Source of the DNA: an uncultured Clostridia bacterium
Lineage (GTDB): Bacteria > Bacillota > Clostridia > Christensenellales > UBA3700
Length of the DNA stretch: 41,893 nucleotides
NCBI GenBank assembly: GCA_947177795.1
Contig: CAMWVR010000006.1
Location: 1 to 41,893, forward strand
Reading direction: 5' to 3'
Shown: piece by piece, positions 7,062-21,400 of the stretch
Numbering within the stretch: the first letter of the stretch is position 1
Layout: every line of letters begins with the position of its first letter
Program-made: the position numbers and the translations under genes
The notes under the pieces: model-generated
What the model saw: only the letters and a program-made list of their open reading frames with translations
Told to the model about the DNA's origin: nothing
Databases searched by the model: none

Positions 7062-8140
7062 ATGAAAAAAGTTTATCTTATTCTCGAAAACGGTAAGGTC
7101 TTTGAGGGCGAGTCGATCGGCGTCGAAGGCGAAGTGATCGGCGAAGTAGTCTTTACCACTGCAATGACGGGATATCTCGAGACTTTGACAGATCCGAGTT
7201 ATTACGGTCAGATAGTTTGTCAGACCTTCCCGCTGATAGGTAACTACGGCGTCATCGAAGAAGACTTTGAGTCTCCAAGCAGCGCAGTCAAAGGATATAT
7301 CGTCAGAGATATATGCGACGAGCCGTCCAATTTCCGCTCGCAAGGCAAACTCGACGATATGCTCAAGAAGTTGGGTGTGATAGGCATCTGCGGAATAGAC
7401 ACCAGAGAACTTACCAAGATAGTCAGAGAAAGCGGCGTTATGAACGGAATCATCACCGACAAGCCTACGCTTGACAGTGCGCAGAAAAAGGCTCTCAAGG
7501 AGTATATCATAGAGGGCGCAGTCAAGAGCGTATCCTGCAAAGAAAAGAGAGTGGTCTGCAACGTCAAAAAACCAAAGAAGAGAGTGGCTTTGCTTGACTA
7601 CGGCATCAAGAGAAATATCATAGAGAAGTTGGCGAGAAGAGGCTGTGAGGTCACTATATTCCCGCACGATACCTCGGCAGAAGAGATAATCGAGTTTGCT
7701 CCCGACGGCATAATGCTTTCCAACGGACCGGGCAACCCCGAAGAAAACGTATACGAGATAAAGCAAATCAAAAAACTCGTCAAGAGCGGCATTCCTATGT
7801 TCGGTATCTGCATAGGACATCAGTTGCTTGCCCTTTCTCAAGGCGCAAAGACGTATAAGCTCAAGTACGGTCACAGAGGCGGCAATCAACCTGTCAAGGA
7901 CCTTGCTACGGGCAGAGTATACGTGTCCACGCAAAACCACGGATACGCAGTCGACCTCGACACGCTTCCCAAGAGCGCTCAAGTGACTTTCGTCAACGTC
8001 AACGACGGCACTTGCGAGGGTCTCAACTATAAGAATTCAAACGTATTTTCGGTTCAGTTCCACCCCGAGGCTTGCGCAGGACCGCTCGACACGGGATATT
8101 TGTTTGACAGATTTATGGAGAATATGGAGGAGAGAAAGTA

Positions 8141-8141
<1 letters not shown>
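7062..8141 (+). CDS. carA: Carbamoyl phosphate synthase small subunit
   Basis: This 359-residue protein is the glutamine-hydrolysing subunit of carbamoyl phosphate synthetase, passing ammonia to CarB. The N-terminal CPSase domain begins LILENGKVFEGESIG and contains TAMTGYLETLTDPSYYGQIV. The class I amidotransferase domain has LSNGPGNPEEN, the nucleophile Cys in FGICIGHQLL near residue 250, and the His/Glu pair in QFHPEACAGP. Its length is normal for the family. AAAGAGGTAGAA precedes the ATG, and the stop codon TAA shares its last base with the carB ATG (TAATG), so the subunits are translationally coupled. Confidence 0.95.
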
Positions 8142-13791
<5,650 letters not shown>

Positions 13792-13821
13792 TCTTTCAAT
13801 GCATTTAAACGCAAAGAAATA

Positions 13822-13857
13822 AAATAAGGCTGTCGAATAGGCAACCTTATTTTTTAA
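13822..13857 (+). terminator. Rho-independent terminator of the glnA-pyrG operon
   Basis: AATAAGG and CCTTATT pair, extended inward by further pairs around a GAATA loop, followed by TTTTTT. Confidence 0.85.
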
Positions 13858-13908
13858 TTTATCATTGTATTATAAATATACAATGGGTATAAATCAAAGA
13901 ATTCACTC

Positions 13909-13936
13909 TTGACAAAATCAAATTAAGTGATAAAAT
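13909..13936 (+). promoter_or_regulatory. Promoter of the SLOG-family gene
   Basis: TTGACA (13909-13914), 16-base spacer, TAAAAT (13931-13936) with a TGA just before it that makes an extended -10. Confidence 0.7.
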
Positions 13937-14016
13937 AAATATATAAATCTTACTTATCACGTTTTGATTATATGGATAATATTATATATAGTCATCAAGT
14001 GAAAACGGAGGAATAT

Positions 14017-14583
14017 ATGAGGAAAATCGTGGCTATCGTAGGTGATAGTAAAATAGAAAAAGACGGAGACAAATACAAGTTTGCATATTCGGTGGGCAAG
14101 GCGCTTATTGACAACGGTTATCGAATTCAGTCGGGCGGACTCGGCGGAGTTATGGAAGCGGCGTTTGCAGGCGCAAGGTCGTCGGAAAAATATCAAGACG
14201 GCGACACGATTGCTATCATTCCGTCCTTTGACAGAACTATGCACAACGAATACGCAGATATAGTCATTTCCACAGGTCTTGATATGTTGCGCAATTCTAT
14301 CGTTGCCAACGCTGACGCTGTCATAGCCATTGGCGGCGGAGCGGGTACGCTTTCGGAGATTGCTTTTGCTTGGCCCATGATGCGACTCATCATGGCTTGC
14401 GACTGTGTGGACGGCTGGAGCAGCAAGGTCGCAAATACAAGAATGGATCAAAGAATACGCTATCCGGAGATACCCGAAGACAAGGTCTACGGCGTAAGTA
14501 CTGCCGACGACGTGATAGCTATACTTGATAAGTACGCAGATAAGTATACGGATTTCCATAAGGGTATCAAGTTTGGTCTGTGA
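14017..14583 (+). CDS. TIGR00725/SLOG-family Rossmann protein (LOG-like)
   Basis: This 188-residue protein has the SLOG plan: KIVAIVGDSKI at the start, then QSGGLGGVMEAAFAGA and the nucleotide or phosphoribosyl binding motif GGGAGTLSEIAFAW. It resembles the TIGR00725 group and, more distantly, LOG cytokinin-type phosphoribohydrolases, whose motif is PGGxGTxxE; here Pro is replaced by Ile, so that activity is uncertain. The substrate is unknown. ATG at 14017 is chosen for the CGGAGG 5 bases upstream; an in-frame ATG at 13972 has none. The gene has its own promoter and stands alone. Confidence 0.75.
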   Translation: MRKIVAIVGDSKIEKDGDKYKFAYSVGKALIDNGYRIQSGGLGGVMEAAFAGARSSEKYQDGDTIAIIPSFDRTMHNEYADIVISTGLDMLRNSIVANADAVIAIGGGAGTLSEIAFAWPMMRLIMACDCVDGWSSKVANTRMDQRIRYPEIPEDKVYGVSTADDVIAILDKYADKYTDFHKGIKFGL

Positions 14584-14612
14584 CACAAGATTGCTCGAGG
14601 TGACAAATAAAT
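14584..14612. repeat. REP-like fragment
   Basis: CTCGAGGTGACAAATAA is the right arm of the REP-like repeats, placed directly after the stop codon of the preceding gene. Confidence 0.45.
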
Positions 14613-14635
14613 TATTTTAACAGCGATATAAAACA

Positions 14636-14664
14636 TTGATAAATCTTTTTTGATGTGCTAAAAT
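14636..14664 (+). promoter_or_regulatory. Promoter of the flavodiiron gene
   Basis: TTGATA (14636-14641), 17-base spacer and TAAAAT (14659-14664) preceded by TGC, an extended -10. Transcription would start near 14671. Confidence 0.7.
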
Positions 14665-14694
14665 ATATTCGCAATAAATTTTATGGAGCAATAT

Positions 14695-15900
14695 ATGCAT
14701 AGCGTAAAGAAAATCAACGAAGATTTGTATTGGGTGGGCGTAAACGACCGCAAGATTTCACTTTTTGAGAACGTATATCCCGTGGAGCGCGGTATGAGTT
14801 ACAACTCATATCTGATGCTGGACGAAAAGACGGCGCTTTTTGACACGGTGGATAGCGTTGCAAGTTTGCAATTTTTAGAGAACGTAGAGCATGCGCTTGG
14901 CGGCAGAGAACTTGACTATCTCATCGTCAACCATATGGAGCCTGACCACTGCGCAAATATCGGCGCAATAGTCGCAAAATATCCTCAAGTAAAAATCGTG
15001 GGCAACTTCAAGACCTTTACGATGATGTCTCAGTTTTTTGACTTTGACGTAGACTCTCGCAAAGTTGTCGTCAAAGAGGGCGATACCTTGAATATCGGCA
15101 AGCATACTTTGACTTTCGTCATGGCGCCTATGGTGCATTGGCCCGAGGCTATGGTCACTTACGATACGGTGGACAAGACACTTTTCTCGGCGGACGCATT
15201 CGGTTCTTTTGGCGCAATGAGCGGAAATATATTTGCAGACGAGTGCGATTTTGAAAATAAATGGATAGACGATGCAAGACGCTATTACACCAATATCGTG
15301 GGTAAATACGGCGTACAAGTTACCAATCTTTTGAAGAAAGCAAGTTCGCTTGAGATCTCAAAAATCTGTCCTTTGCACGGTCCCGTATGGAGAAAAAATA
15401 TCGGATATATTCTCGACAAGTATACCAAGTGGGCAAGTTACACTCCCGAGGAAAAGGGAGCGCTCATCGTGTATGGATCGGTCCACGGTCATACGGAAAA
15501 CGCCGCAGAGGTACTTGCCAATTTGCTCGGCGACAAAGGTGTTGCGGATATCGAAGTGCTCAACGCTTCGACCAATCACTATTCAAAGATAATATCAGAG
15601 TGCTTCAAGCGTTCGCATATCATCTTTGCTTGCGCTACGTATAATATGTCGTTGTTCCCGCCGATGCAGACGGCTTTGCACGAACTTGCCGAACATAATT
15701 TGCAAAACAGATGCTTTGCATTTATCGAGAACGGAACTTGGACTCCCGCAAGTGCAAAACTCATGAGCGAGATTCTTGAAAAACTCAAAAACAACAAGAT
15801 CATCGAGCCCAAAGTCACAGTCAAATCGGCTTTGAATGCAGATAGTTACGCAGAGCTTGAAAGACTCGCCGACGCTATCGCGGAAGATCTAAAAGCATAA
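14695..15900 (+). CDS. fprA: Flavodiiron protein (O2/NO reductase), FprA type
   Basis: This 401-residue protein reduces oxygen to water (or NO to N2O) and protects anaerobes. The metallo-beta-lactamase-like part carries the diiron ligands: HMEPDH (His80, Glu82, Asp84, His85), the His of MVHWPE, the Asp of FSADAFGSFG and the His of CPLHGPVW. A flavodoxin domain (about 255-401) begins ALIVYGSVHGHTENAAE. ATG at 14695 is chosen because GGAG lies 6 bases upstream; an ATG at 14683 overlaps that site. Electrons would come from rubredoxin or a similar carrier, not encoded here. It is monocistronic, between its own promoter and a strong terminator. Confidence 0.93.
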   Translation: MHSVKKINEDLYWVGVNDRKISLFENVYPVERGMSYNSYLMLDEKTALFDTVDSVASLQFLENVEHALGGRELDYLIVNHMEPDHCANIGAIVAKYPQVKIVGNFKTFTMMSQFFDFDVDSRKVVVKEGDTLNIGKHTLTFVMAPMVHWPEAMVTYDTVDKTLFSADAFGSFGAMSGNIFADECDFENKWIDDARRYYTNIVGKYGVQVTNLLKKASSLEISKICPLHGPVWRKNIGYILDKYTKWASYTPEEKGALIVYGSVHGHTENAAEVLANLLGDKGVADIEVLNASTNHYSKIISECFKRSHIIFACATYNMSLFPPMQTALHELAEHNLQNRCFAFIENGTWTPASAKLMSEILEKLKNNKIIEPKVTVKSALNADSYAELERLADAIAEDLKA

Positions 15901-15920
15901 ATACCTTAAATAAAATTGGT

Positions 15921-15954
15921 AATACGCCTGTCGAAAATCGACAGGCGTATTTTT
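15921..15954 (+). terminator. Rho-independent terminator of fprA
   Basis: A perfect 14-base stem, AATACGCCTGTCGA with its complement, has a 3-base loop and ends in TTTT. Confidence 0.9.
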
Positions 15955-16026
15955 GAGATATGTATGCGGATAAGTCAATTTAATAAGTTTTGTCTTTTGT
16001 ATTATTTACACGATTCGTAGTAAAGC

Positions 16027-16117
16027 TTTATATAATGCATACATTAGTTATTAATAACATTATATAATGTTCGAGTCTATATGTCAAGCATTTTTTTATA
16101 TATAATGTATATATTAG
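16027..16117. promoter_or_regulatory. Operator array upstream of a small XRE regulator
   Basis: TATAATGCATACATTAG (16031-16047) and TATAATGTATATATTAG (16101-16117) are near-identical direct repeats exactly 70 bases apart. Between them is the perfect 16-base palindrome AACATTATATAATGTT (16056-16071). The downstream copy includes a TATAAT that could serve as -10, but I see no good -35 box. Confidence 0.55.
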
Positions 16118-16141
16118 ATAATGCGGAGGGTGTATAGTATA

Positions 16142-16342
16142 ATGAAATTCAGGATTTTAGAGATATTAAAAGAGAAAGGGAAGAGCAAGTATTGGCTTTA
16201 TATACGGCTGGGAATGAGTTACCAAAATTTCAACAATCTTGTGGAGAATAGGACAAAAAGCGTAAAGTTTGAAAATCTCAAAGCATTGTGCGATATCCTT
16301 GAATGCACGCCCAACGATCTTTTTGAAGAGTATTACAAATAG
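16142..16342 (+). CDS. Small XRE/Cro-type helix-turn-helix regulator
   Basis: This 66-residue protein consists of a single DNA-binding domain: KFRILEILKEKGKSKYWLYIRLGMSYQNFNNLVENRTKSVKFENLKALCDILECTPNDLFE, the pattern of small YozG/Cro-like regulators in Firmicutes. ATG at 16142 is preferred; GGAGGG lies 11 bases upstream, a little far. An ATG at 16121 would add seven residues and has no ribosome site. No partner gene lies next to it. The gene and its surroundings are AT-rich. The repeats at 16027-16117 are its likely own operators. Confidence 0.75.
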   Translation: MKFRILEILKEKGKSKYWLYIRLGMSYQNFNNLVENRTKSVKFENLKALCDILECTPNDLFEEYYK

Positions 16343-16380
16343 TTGGGCATTAATAATTATGAAAAAATATTATAATTATT

Positions 16381-16408
16381 AAAAAAGGGTACGGCTTGCG
16401 TCGTACCC
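16381..16408 (-). terminator. Terminator of the minus-strand GGGtGRT operon
   Basis: Read on the minus strand, a GGGTACG/CGTACCC stem (extended by two inner pairs around a 4-base loop) is followed by TTTTTT. It lies about 25 bases after the stop codon. Confidence 0.85.
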
Positions 16409-16433
16409 TAAATTTTATAAGTCAAAATTACAA

Positions 16434-17435
16434 TTACTTCAAAGCTTCTTCAACTGCAACTGCGCAGGACACAGATGCTCCTACCATCGGGTTGTTACCC
16501 ATACCGATAAGACCCATCATCTCTACGTGAGCAGGCACAGAAGAGGAGCCTGCGAATTGAGCGTCGGAGTGCATCCTGCCCATTGTGTCGGTCATGCCGT
16601 AAGATGCAGGACCTGCTGCCATGTTGTCTGGGTGGAGCGTACGACCCGTGCCGCCGCCGGAAGCAACGGAGAAGTATTTCTTTCCTGTCTCGACGCATTC
16701 TTTCTTATACGTGCCTGCAACAGGGTGTTGGAAACGAGTCGGGTTGGTGGAGTTGCCGGTGATAGATACGTCAACGTTTTCGTGCTTCATGATAGCTACG
16801 CCCTCGACTACGTCGTCTGCGCCGTAAACTCTTACTTTGCTTCTCTCGCCGTCGGAGTAGGAGATCGTGTCGATTACTTTGAGTTCGCCCGTGAAATAAT
16901 CAAGTTTGGTTTGAACGTAAGTAAATCCGTTGATTCTGCTTATGATCTTTGCAGCGTCCTTGCCAAGACCGTTGAGGATAACTTGGAGAGGTTGCTTTCT
17001 TACTTTGTTTGCCTTCATAGCGATACCGATTGCGCCTTCAGCGGCAGCGAACGATTCGTGACCTGCGAGGAAAGCAAAGCACTTGGTCTCTTCTCTCAAA
17101 AGCATTGCTGCGAGATTGCCGTGACCGAGACCGACCTTTCTTTGTTCTGCAACGGAGCCGGGGATACAAAAACTTTGCAAGCCTACGCCTATTGCTTCAG
17201 CGGCGTCAGCAGCTTTTTTGCAACCCTTCTTGATTGCGATTGCGCAACCTACGGTATAAGCCCATACTGCATTCTCGAATGCGATAGGTTGGATACCCTT
17301 TACGATAGCCTCGACGTCGATACCCTTGTCGGTGCAAATTTGCTTTGCCTCTTCAAGAGATTTAATTCCGTATTCGGAGAGGCACTTGGTGATTTTGTCA
17401 ATTCTTCTTGAATAACTTTCAAATGTAACTGCCAT
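16434..17435 (-). CDS. GGGtGRT family protein
   Basis: This 333-residue protein carries the signature SGGGTGRTLHPDNMAAGPASYGMTD near residue 275, for which the family is named. Other conserved parts are GHGNLAAMLLREETKCFAFLAGHESFAAAEGAIG and a C-terminal GLIGMGNNPMVGASV. The family is common in Clostridia and always looks full length like this; its biochemical role is, to my knowledge, not established. The upstream gene is an IscU/NifU-like scaffold ending 14 bases before this start, and the pair is a recurring neighbourhood, which suggests a metal or Fe-S linked task. GGAGGT precedes the ATG. Confidence 0.85.
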   Translation of the reverse strand: MAVTFESYSRRIDKITKCLSEYGIKSLEEAKQICTDKGIDVEAIVKGIQPIAFENAVWAYTVGCAIAIKKGCKKAADAAEAIGVGLQSFCIPGSVAEQRKVGLGHGNLAAMLLREETKCFAFLAGHESFAAAEGAIGIAMKANKVRKQPLQVILNGLGKDAAKIISRINGFTYVQTKLDYFTGELKVIDTISYSDGERSKVRVYGADDVVEGVAIMKHENVDVSITGNSTNPTRFQHPVAGTYKKECVETGKKYFSVASGGGTGRTLHPDNMAAGPASYGMTDTMGRMHSDAQFAGSSSVPAHVEMMGLIGMGNNPMVGASVSCAVAVEEALK

Positions 17436-17449
17436 ATAAACGTACCTCC

Positions 17450-18142
17450 TTATTCGTTTCTCGGGTCGATGACCTTGACGGCTTCTTTGTATCTGCCGTA
17501 ACAGTTGGTGAACTTAACCAAAGCGTCGTTTGCGGACATACCGCCTTTGATTGCTTCCATCATTTTGCCAAGGTTGACGAATTCATAACCGATTACTTGA
17601 TTGTCTTTGTCAAGACCGATATGAGTCACGTAACCTTCAGCCATTTCAAGATATCTTACGCCTTTTGCGCCGGTGGAGTACATCGTGCCGACTTGCGAAC
17701 GCAAGCCCTTGCCGAGGTCTTCAAGACCTGCGCCGATAGGCAAACCGTTTTCGGAGAAAGCCGATTGCGTACGTCCGTAGACGATTTGCAAGAAGAGTTC
17801 TCTCATTGCAGTGTTGATAGCGTCGCATACGAGGTCAGTGTTGAGAGCCTCGAGGATCGTCTTGCCGGGGAGTACCTCAGCGGCCATAGCGGCGGAGTGG
17901 GTCATACCCGAGCAGCCTATAGTCTCAACCAAAGCCTCTTCAATAATGCCTTCTTTTACGTTTAGCGTCAATTTGCAAGCGCCTTGTTGGGGAGCGCACC
18001 AACCGATACCGTGGGTAAGACCGCTGATATCGCTGATTTGCTTGGATTGTACCCACTTGCCTTCTTCCGGAATAGGAGCAGGACCGTGGTCGGTACCCTT
18101 GGTGACCTTGCACATATTCAATACTTCATGTGAATATTCCAT
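17450..18142 (-). CDS. IscU/NifU-like iron-sulfur scaffold family protein
   Basis: This 230-residue protein has an IscU-like core at residues about 45-120: GWCAPQQGACKLTLNVKEGIIEEALVETIGCSGMTHSAAMAAEVLPGKTILEAL, then a Cys in LVCDAIN. These correspond in order to the cluster-ligand cysteines of IscU/NifU scaffolds, with an additional GACKL cysteine. The C-terminal half is specific to this group, so the protein is longer than IscU (about 130). No sulfurtransferase (IscS/NifS) gene is nearby. It is the first gene of a two-gene operon with the GGGtGRT gene, from a near-consensus promoter, with GGAGGT before the ATG. Confidence 0.8.
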   Translation of the reverse strand: MEYSHEVLNMCKVTKGTDHGPAPIPEEGKWVQSKQISDISGLTHGIGWCAPQQGACKLTLNVKEGIIEEALVETIGCSGMTHSAAMAAEVLPGKTILEALNTDLVCDAINTAMRELFLQIVYGRTQSAFSENGLPIGAGLEDLGKGLRSQVGTMYSTGAKGVRYLEMAEGYVTHIGLDKDNQVIGYEFVNLGKMMEAIKGGMSANDALVKFTNCYGRYKEAVKVIDPRNE

Positions 18143-18180
18143 TAGGAATAACCTCCTTAAAAATATATTTACCGTATAAA

Positions 18181-18210
18181 ATTATACAATATAAAGGCAA
18201 TCTCTGTCAA
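18181..18210 (-). promoter_or_regulatory. Promoter of the scaffold/GGGtGRT operon
   Basis: On the minus strand TTGACA (18205-18210) and TATAAT (18181-18186) have an 18-base spacer, a full match to sigma-A boxes, about 38 bases before the start codon. Confidence 0.85.
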
Positions 18211-18221
18211 TGAAAAATCGT

Positions 18222-18262
18222 CTAGATTATTCGACTTCGTTACACTTTGCCAAGAATGACTT
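18222..18262. repeat. Degenerate REP-like fragment
   Basis: ATTATTCGACTTCG and AAGAATGACTTT resemble the TTCGACTTCGCTCAGAGTGAC arm found at 30130. A frame running from 18210 to 18482 across this stretch and the next element is not a gene in my view. Confidence 0.4.
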
Positions 18263-18337
18263 TTATAAATCGGGAGTAACGCATTCAATGCGAAAACCAA
18301 CAAATTTAATGCTAGTTTTAATGCAAATTTTTCACAT

Positions 18338-18460
18338 TTCCAAAAAAAGTATACTTTTACTGACTGCCCGTGAAAGGGCGTATTTTTACGATTACATTAT
18401 ACTTCACGAAGTCTCATTTTGCAATATCTTTGGGTCAGTAAAAGTATACTTTTTTTGGAA
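18338..18460. repeat. 123-bp element with 27-bp inverted ends, copy 1
   Basis: Two perfect 27-base inverted arms (18338-18364 and 18434-18460) start TTCCAAAAAAAGTATAC and enclose 69 bases. Each arm contains the palindrome AAAAGTATACTTTT; the two GTATAC centres are 95 bases apart. Inside are a GCCC/GGGC hairpin and a CGTA/TACG hairpin. The right arm ends 14 bases before the start codon of giant protein 1, so the ribosome site AAAGGA touches it. A second copy of exactly the same length stands at 30767-30889. I see no clear sigma-A promoter inside. Confidence 0.85.
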
Positions 18461-18474
18461 TAAAGGAATACGAT

Positions 18475-21400
18475 ATGTTTAAGATAAAAAATAAATTTGT
18501 AGAGAAAAAAAGAAAAATAACATTTGCGATGACTTTGACGTTGCTTACGTGTATGTTTTTTATATGCGTTTTATCTACTTTTTTATTAAAAGATAATAAG
18601 GCTAACGCTTTGATAGACAGTACTAAGGCAAAATACGTCGACGAATTGACGATTACGGGCGACGCTCAAGGAGCGGGCGGAAAGGTCTTTGACGGCGGAA
18701 AACTAAACGAGTTATACAGACTTCTTCTTGGTGACAGTGCAACTTATGCTGATATTGAGACAGCGGCAAGTACTGTGAGAAGTACTCCCGCAGGCGGTGT
18801 AGGCGGACTTACGGTAGGTAAAAATGCAAGCGAATTTGCCAATAAAGTTGTAGTAAAAATGGGCGGTATAAATTGGATAGCCACGGTATTGACTGTAGAT
18901 AAAAACAACGGAGACGTAGTATTGACGCTTTGGCGTGAGAATACGCCTAATGATGATGCGCATAAGGCTGCATTTTGCCCTTGGCCTGCCGCTAGTACAA
19001 GCGGTAGCAGTATGAGCCATACGTATCCGGGCAACGTATACGGTACGAGTTACGTTAGGTCGTTACTTCTCAACGGTTACGCAATGACTGACGGAGAAGG
19101 CAGCGCAGGAAATCCTGTGATAGTGGAATATTCTACAAGCGCAAGCGTAAAGACTGTATACACTCCTTATTCTACCGTGCAGACGGAAAATTATGAATAC
19201 GATTTATTTACTAATACCAGTAATCCCAATAATTTGACGGATTATATCGTTAAACCAACTAAAATAGCTTATCAGGAAACTCAAGATAGACGTGCTGCAT
19301 CTAACAATTCATCTTCAGTATATACCGGACCAAATGAGGCGTACGGAACTCCCGCAATTGGTTACAATTGGACAGGTACGAGCGGAATACAGAACAAGTA
19401 TGCGTATGCTGATTGGCAATATGATTACATTTGGCTTCCTAGCGCCGTAGAATTGAGAACTCCTAACACTATTTTTGAATGTTCGACAGATTTAAAAAAA
19501 GACAATATTTCATATTGGTGTAGAGCAGGCGCAATGGGAAGTACAAATCGTGTGGATCATATGAATTCTGCCGGCACAGATTCTACTAGTTATACAAGAG
19601 TATCTACCATAGGTATCAGACCGGCGTTCCACCTTAATCTTACTAAGGCGCAAGAAGCGGCTGCGGCAGGAATCCCCGAGCAAGACGAAAAGACAAAGGA
19701 TTATTACGCAAGCGGCGCAAGTATAGACTTCAAGTTGTTGAATATCGATACGGAAAAGATGGAGATAACGTCTATAGACTTCAAGCCTGTCAAGGGAGAG
19801 AATACGACCTCTGATATGACGTACAGTACGGCAAACGGCGTAACTACGCTTACGGCAAGCGTACAGGGAGAATATACCGTCAAATGTCAGCCAAAGGGGA
19901 ACAACGTATGGACGGACGGAGGCACTGCTACCAAGGAGTATAAATACAAGATTGTATATCAAGTGAGCGAAGTGTCGTTTGTCGGTCAGACAAGCCGACC
20001 GTATGACGGTACGAATCAAGAGTTTAGATTGGGCGCTAATTACGACAAGACAAAGATTACCGTTACGCCTACGTCGAGCGGACTTACTTTTGACGACAGC
20101 GGAAGTTACGCTATGCTAAAAGCCAAGATAGTGGGTACGTATAACGCCTCGGCGTCACTATACGACAAGGACCTTATGGAGTGGAATACCGGCGGAAGTG
20201 ACGACAAGACGTTGAGTATAGAGGTTACTAGAAGACCTCTCACGATAACGTTTGTGCCGACTTCTGCGTGGTCGTGGGCAAACGGCGAAGAGAGCAACGT
20301 AAGCATAGGAGACAACAGGTGCGACGAGAACGAGAGCCTTACATTCAGATTTTCATACGTGGGCGCAGACGGCGGAACGCCGACGGTTTTGACGGGCTCG
20401 GCCGACGATACCGTGGCGAAACAAACCAATATCACGATACCTGCGCTTAACAACGGCAACTATACTTTCTCTGTGGAGCTTACGGACAATGGAGACGGAA
20501 AAAATTATGAAATCACAGGTACGCATACAAAGCCGTTCAGCGTGACGGACAAGGCAATAGTACTCACCGAAGCAGATATACTGTGGCAATACAGCAGTAT
20601 CAACTTGGATAGCGGAGCAGTCAAGCAAGTTGGCGCTTGGGATAATACCACGGTGGTGGAAGTATTCTACGTTGCGTCGGACTATACGTTCAGCATAGAC
20701 GAGACTGTATTGAGCGGACTTGGCGTCAAATTGGATAAATACGAAAATCAGACTTACAAAGATTGCGGACTCAACTATTCGACGAGTGTGACGTTGGTGC
20801 CGTTGGGAGCGGGCAGTACGCTCAACGGCGGAACGAGCGTAACCTTTACGATCAAGTGGAAGATAAGCCAAGGCAGATACGATTTGAGCAAAGTATATTG
20901 GGATTACGTGGCAGGCACGTTGGAGTATACGGGAGATATGCAGAGAGTCGAGCTTGTCAATCCGTATTCTACGCTTAAGCCAAATATACGCAACAACACG
21001 GGGACGGAAGTCAAGAGCGATTATAGGGCAACGATACTGTCATTCGTCAATTCCGACAATAATTTTATTACGCCTGTCAAAGGCGACGACAGCACGTATA
21101 TCTATACCGACGGCGAGGAATTTCCTTGGGAGTTGGTATGGAGCATTGACAAGGCGAAACTAAATCTCGTGTGGGACAGCAAGAGCGTGACTGACGTCAA
21201 CGGCAGAACATATACCGACTACGTTGTAAATTCTGTCAATAGTGACAAGATAGAAAGATATGAATACTATACCGACGACAACGGCGCGTTAGGCGAGTTG
21301 ATAGACAAGTCGGCGATAGAAGTTATCCCCGGACAGGAGACGTATTATTGGGTCAAAGCAATACTCAAGAGCAACTTTTTAGGCAACTATGAGATAGCAA

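Noticed and set aside
14017-14583. Cytokinin-type LOG phosphoribohydrolase
   Set aside because: The PGGxGT motif starts with Ile instead of Pro and the rest fits the TIGR00725 group better.
18338-18460. Intrinsic terminator formed by the 27-base arms
   Set aside because: The arms would pair across a 69-base loop and the T-run lies within the stem, not after it.
18210-18482. 90-codon frame before giant gene 1
   Set aside because: It crosses a repeat remnant and the whole 123-bp element and has no ribosome site.
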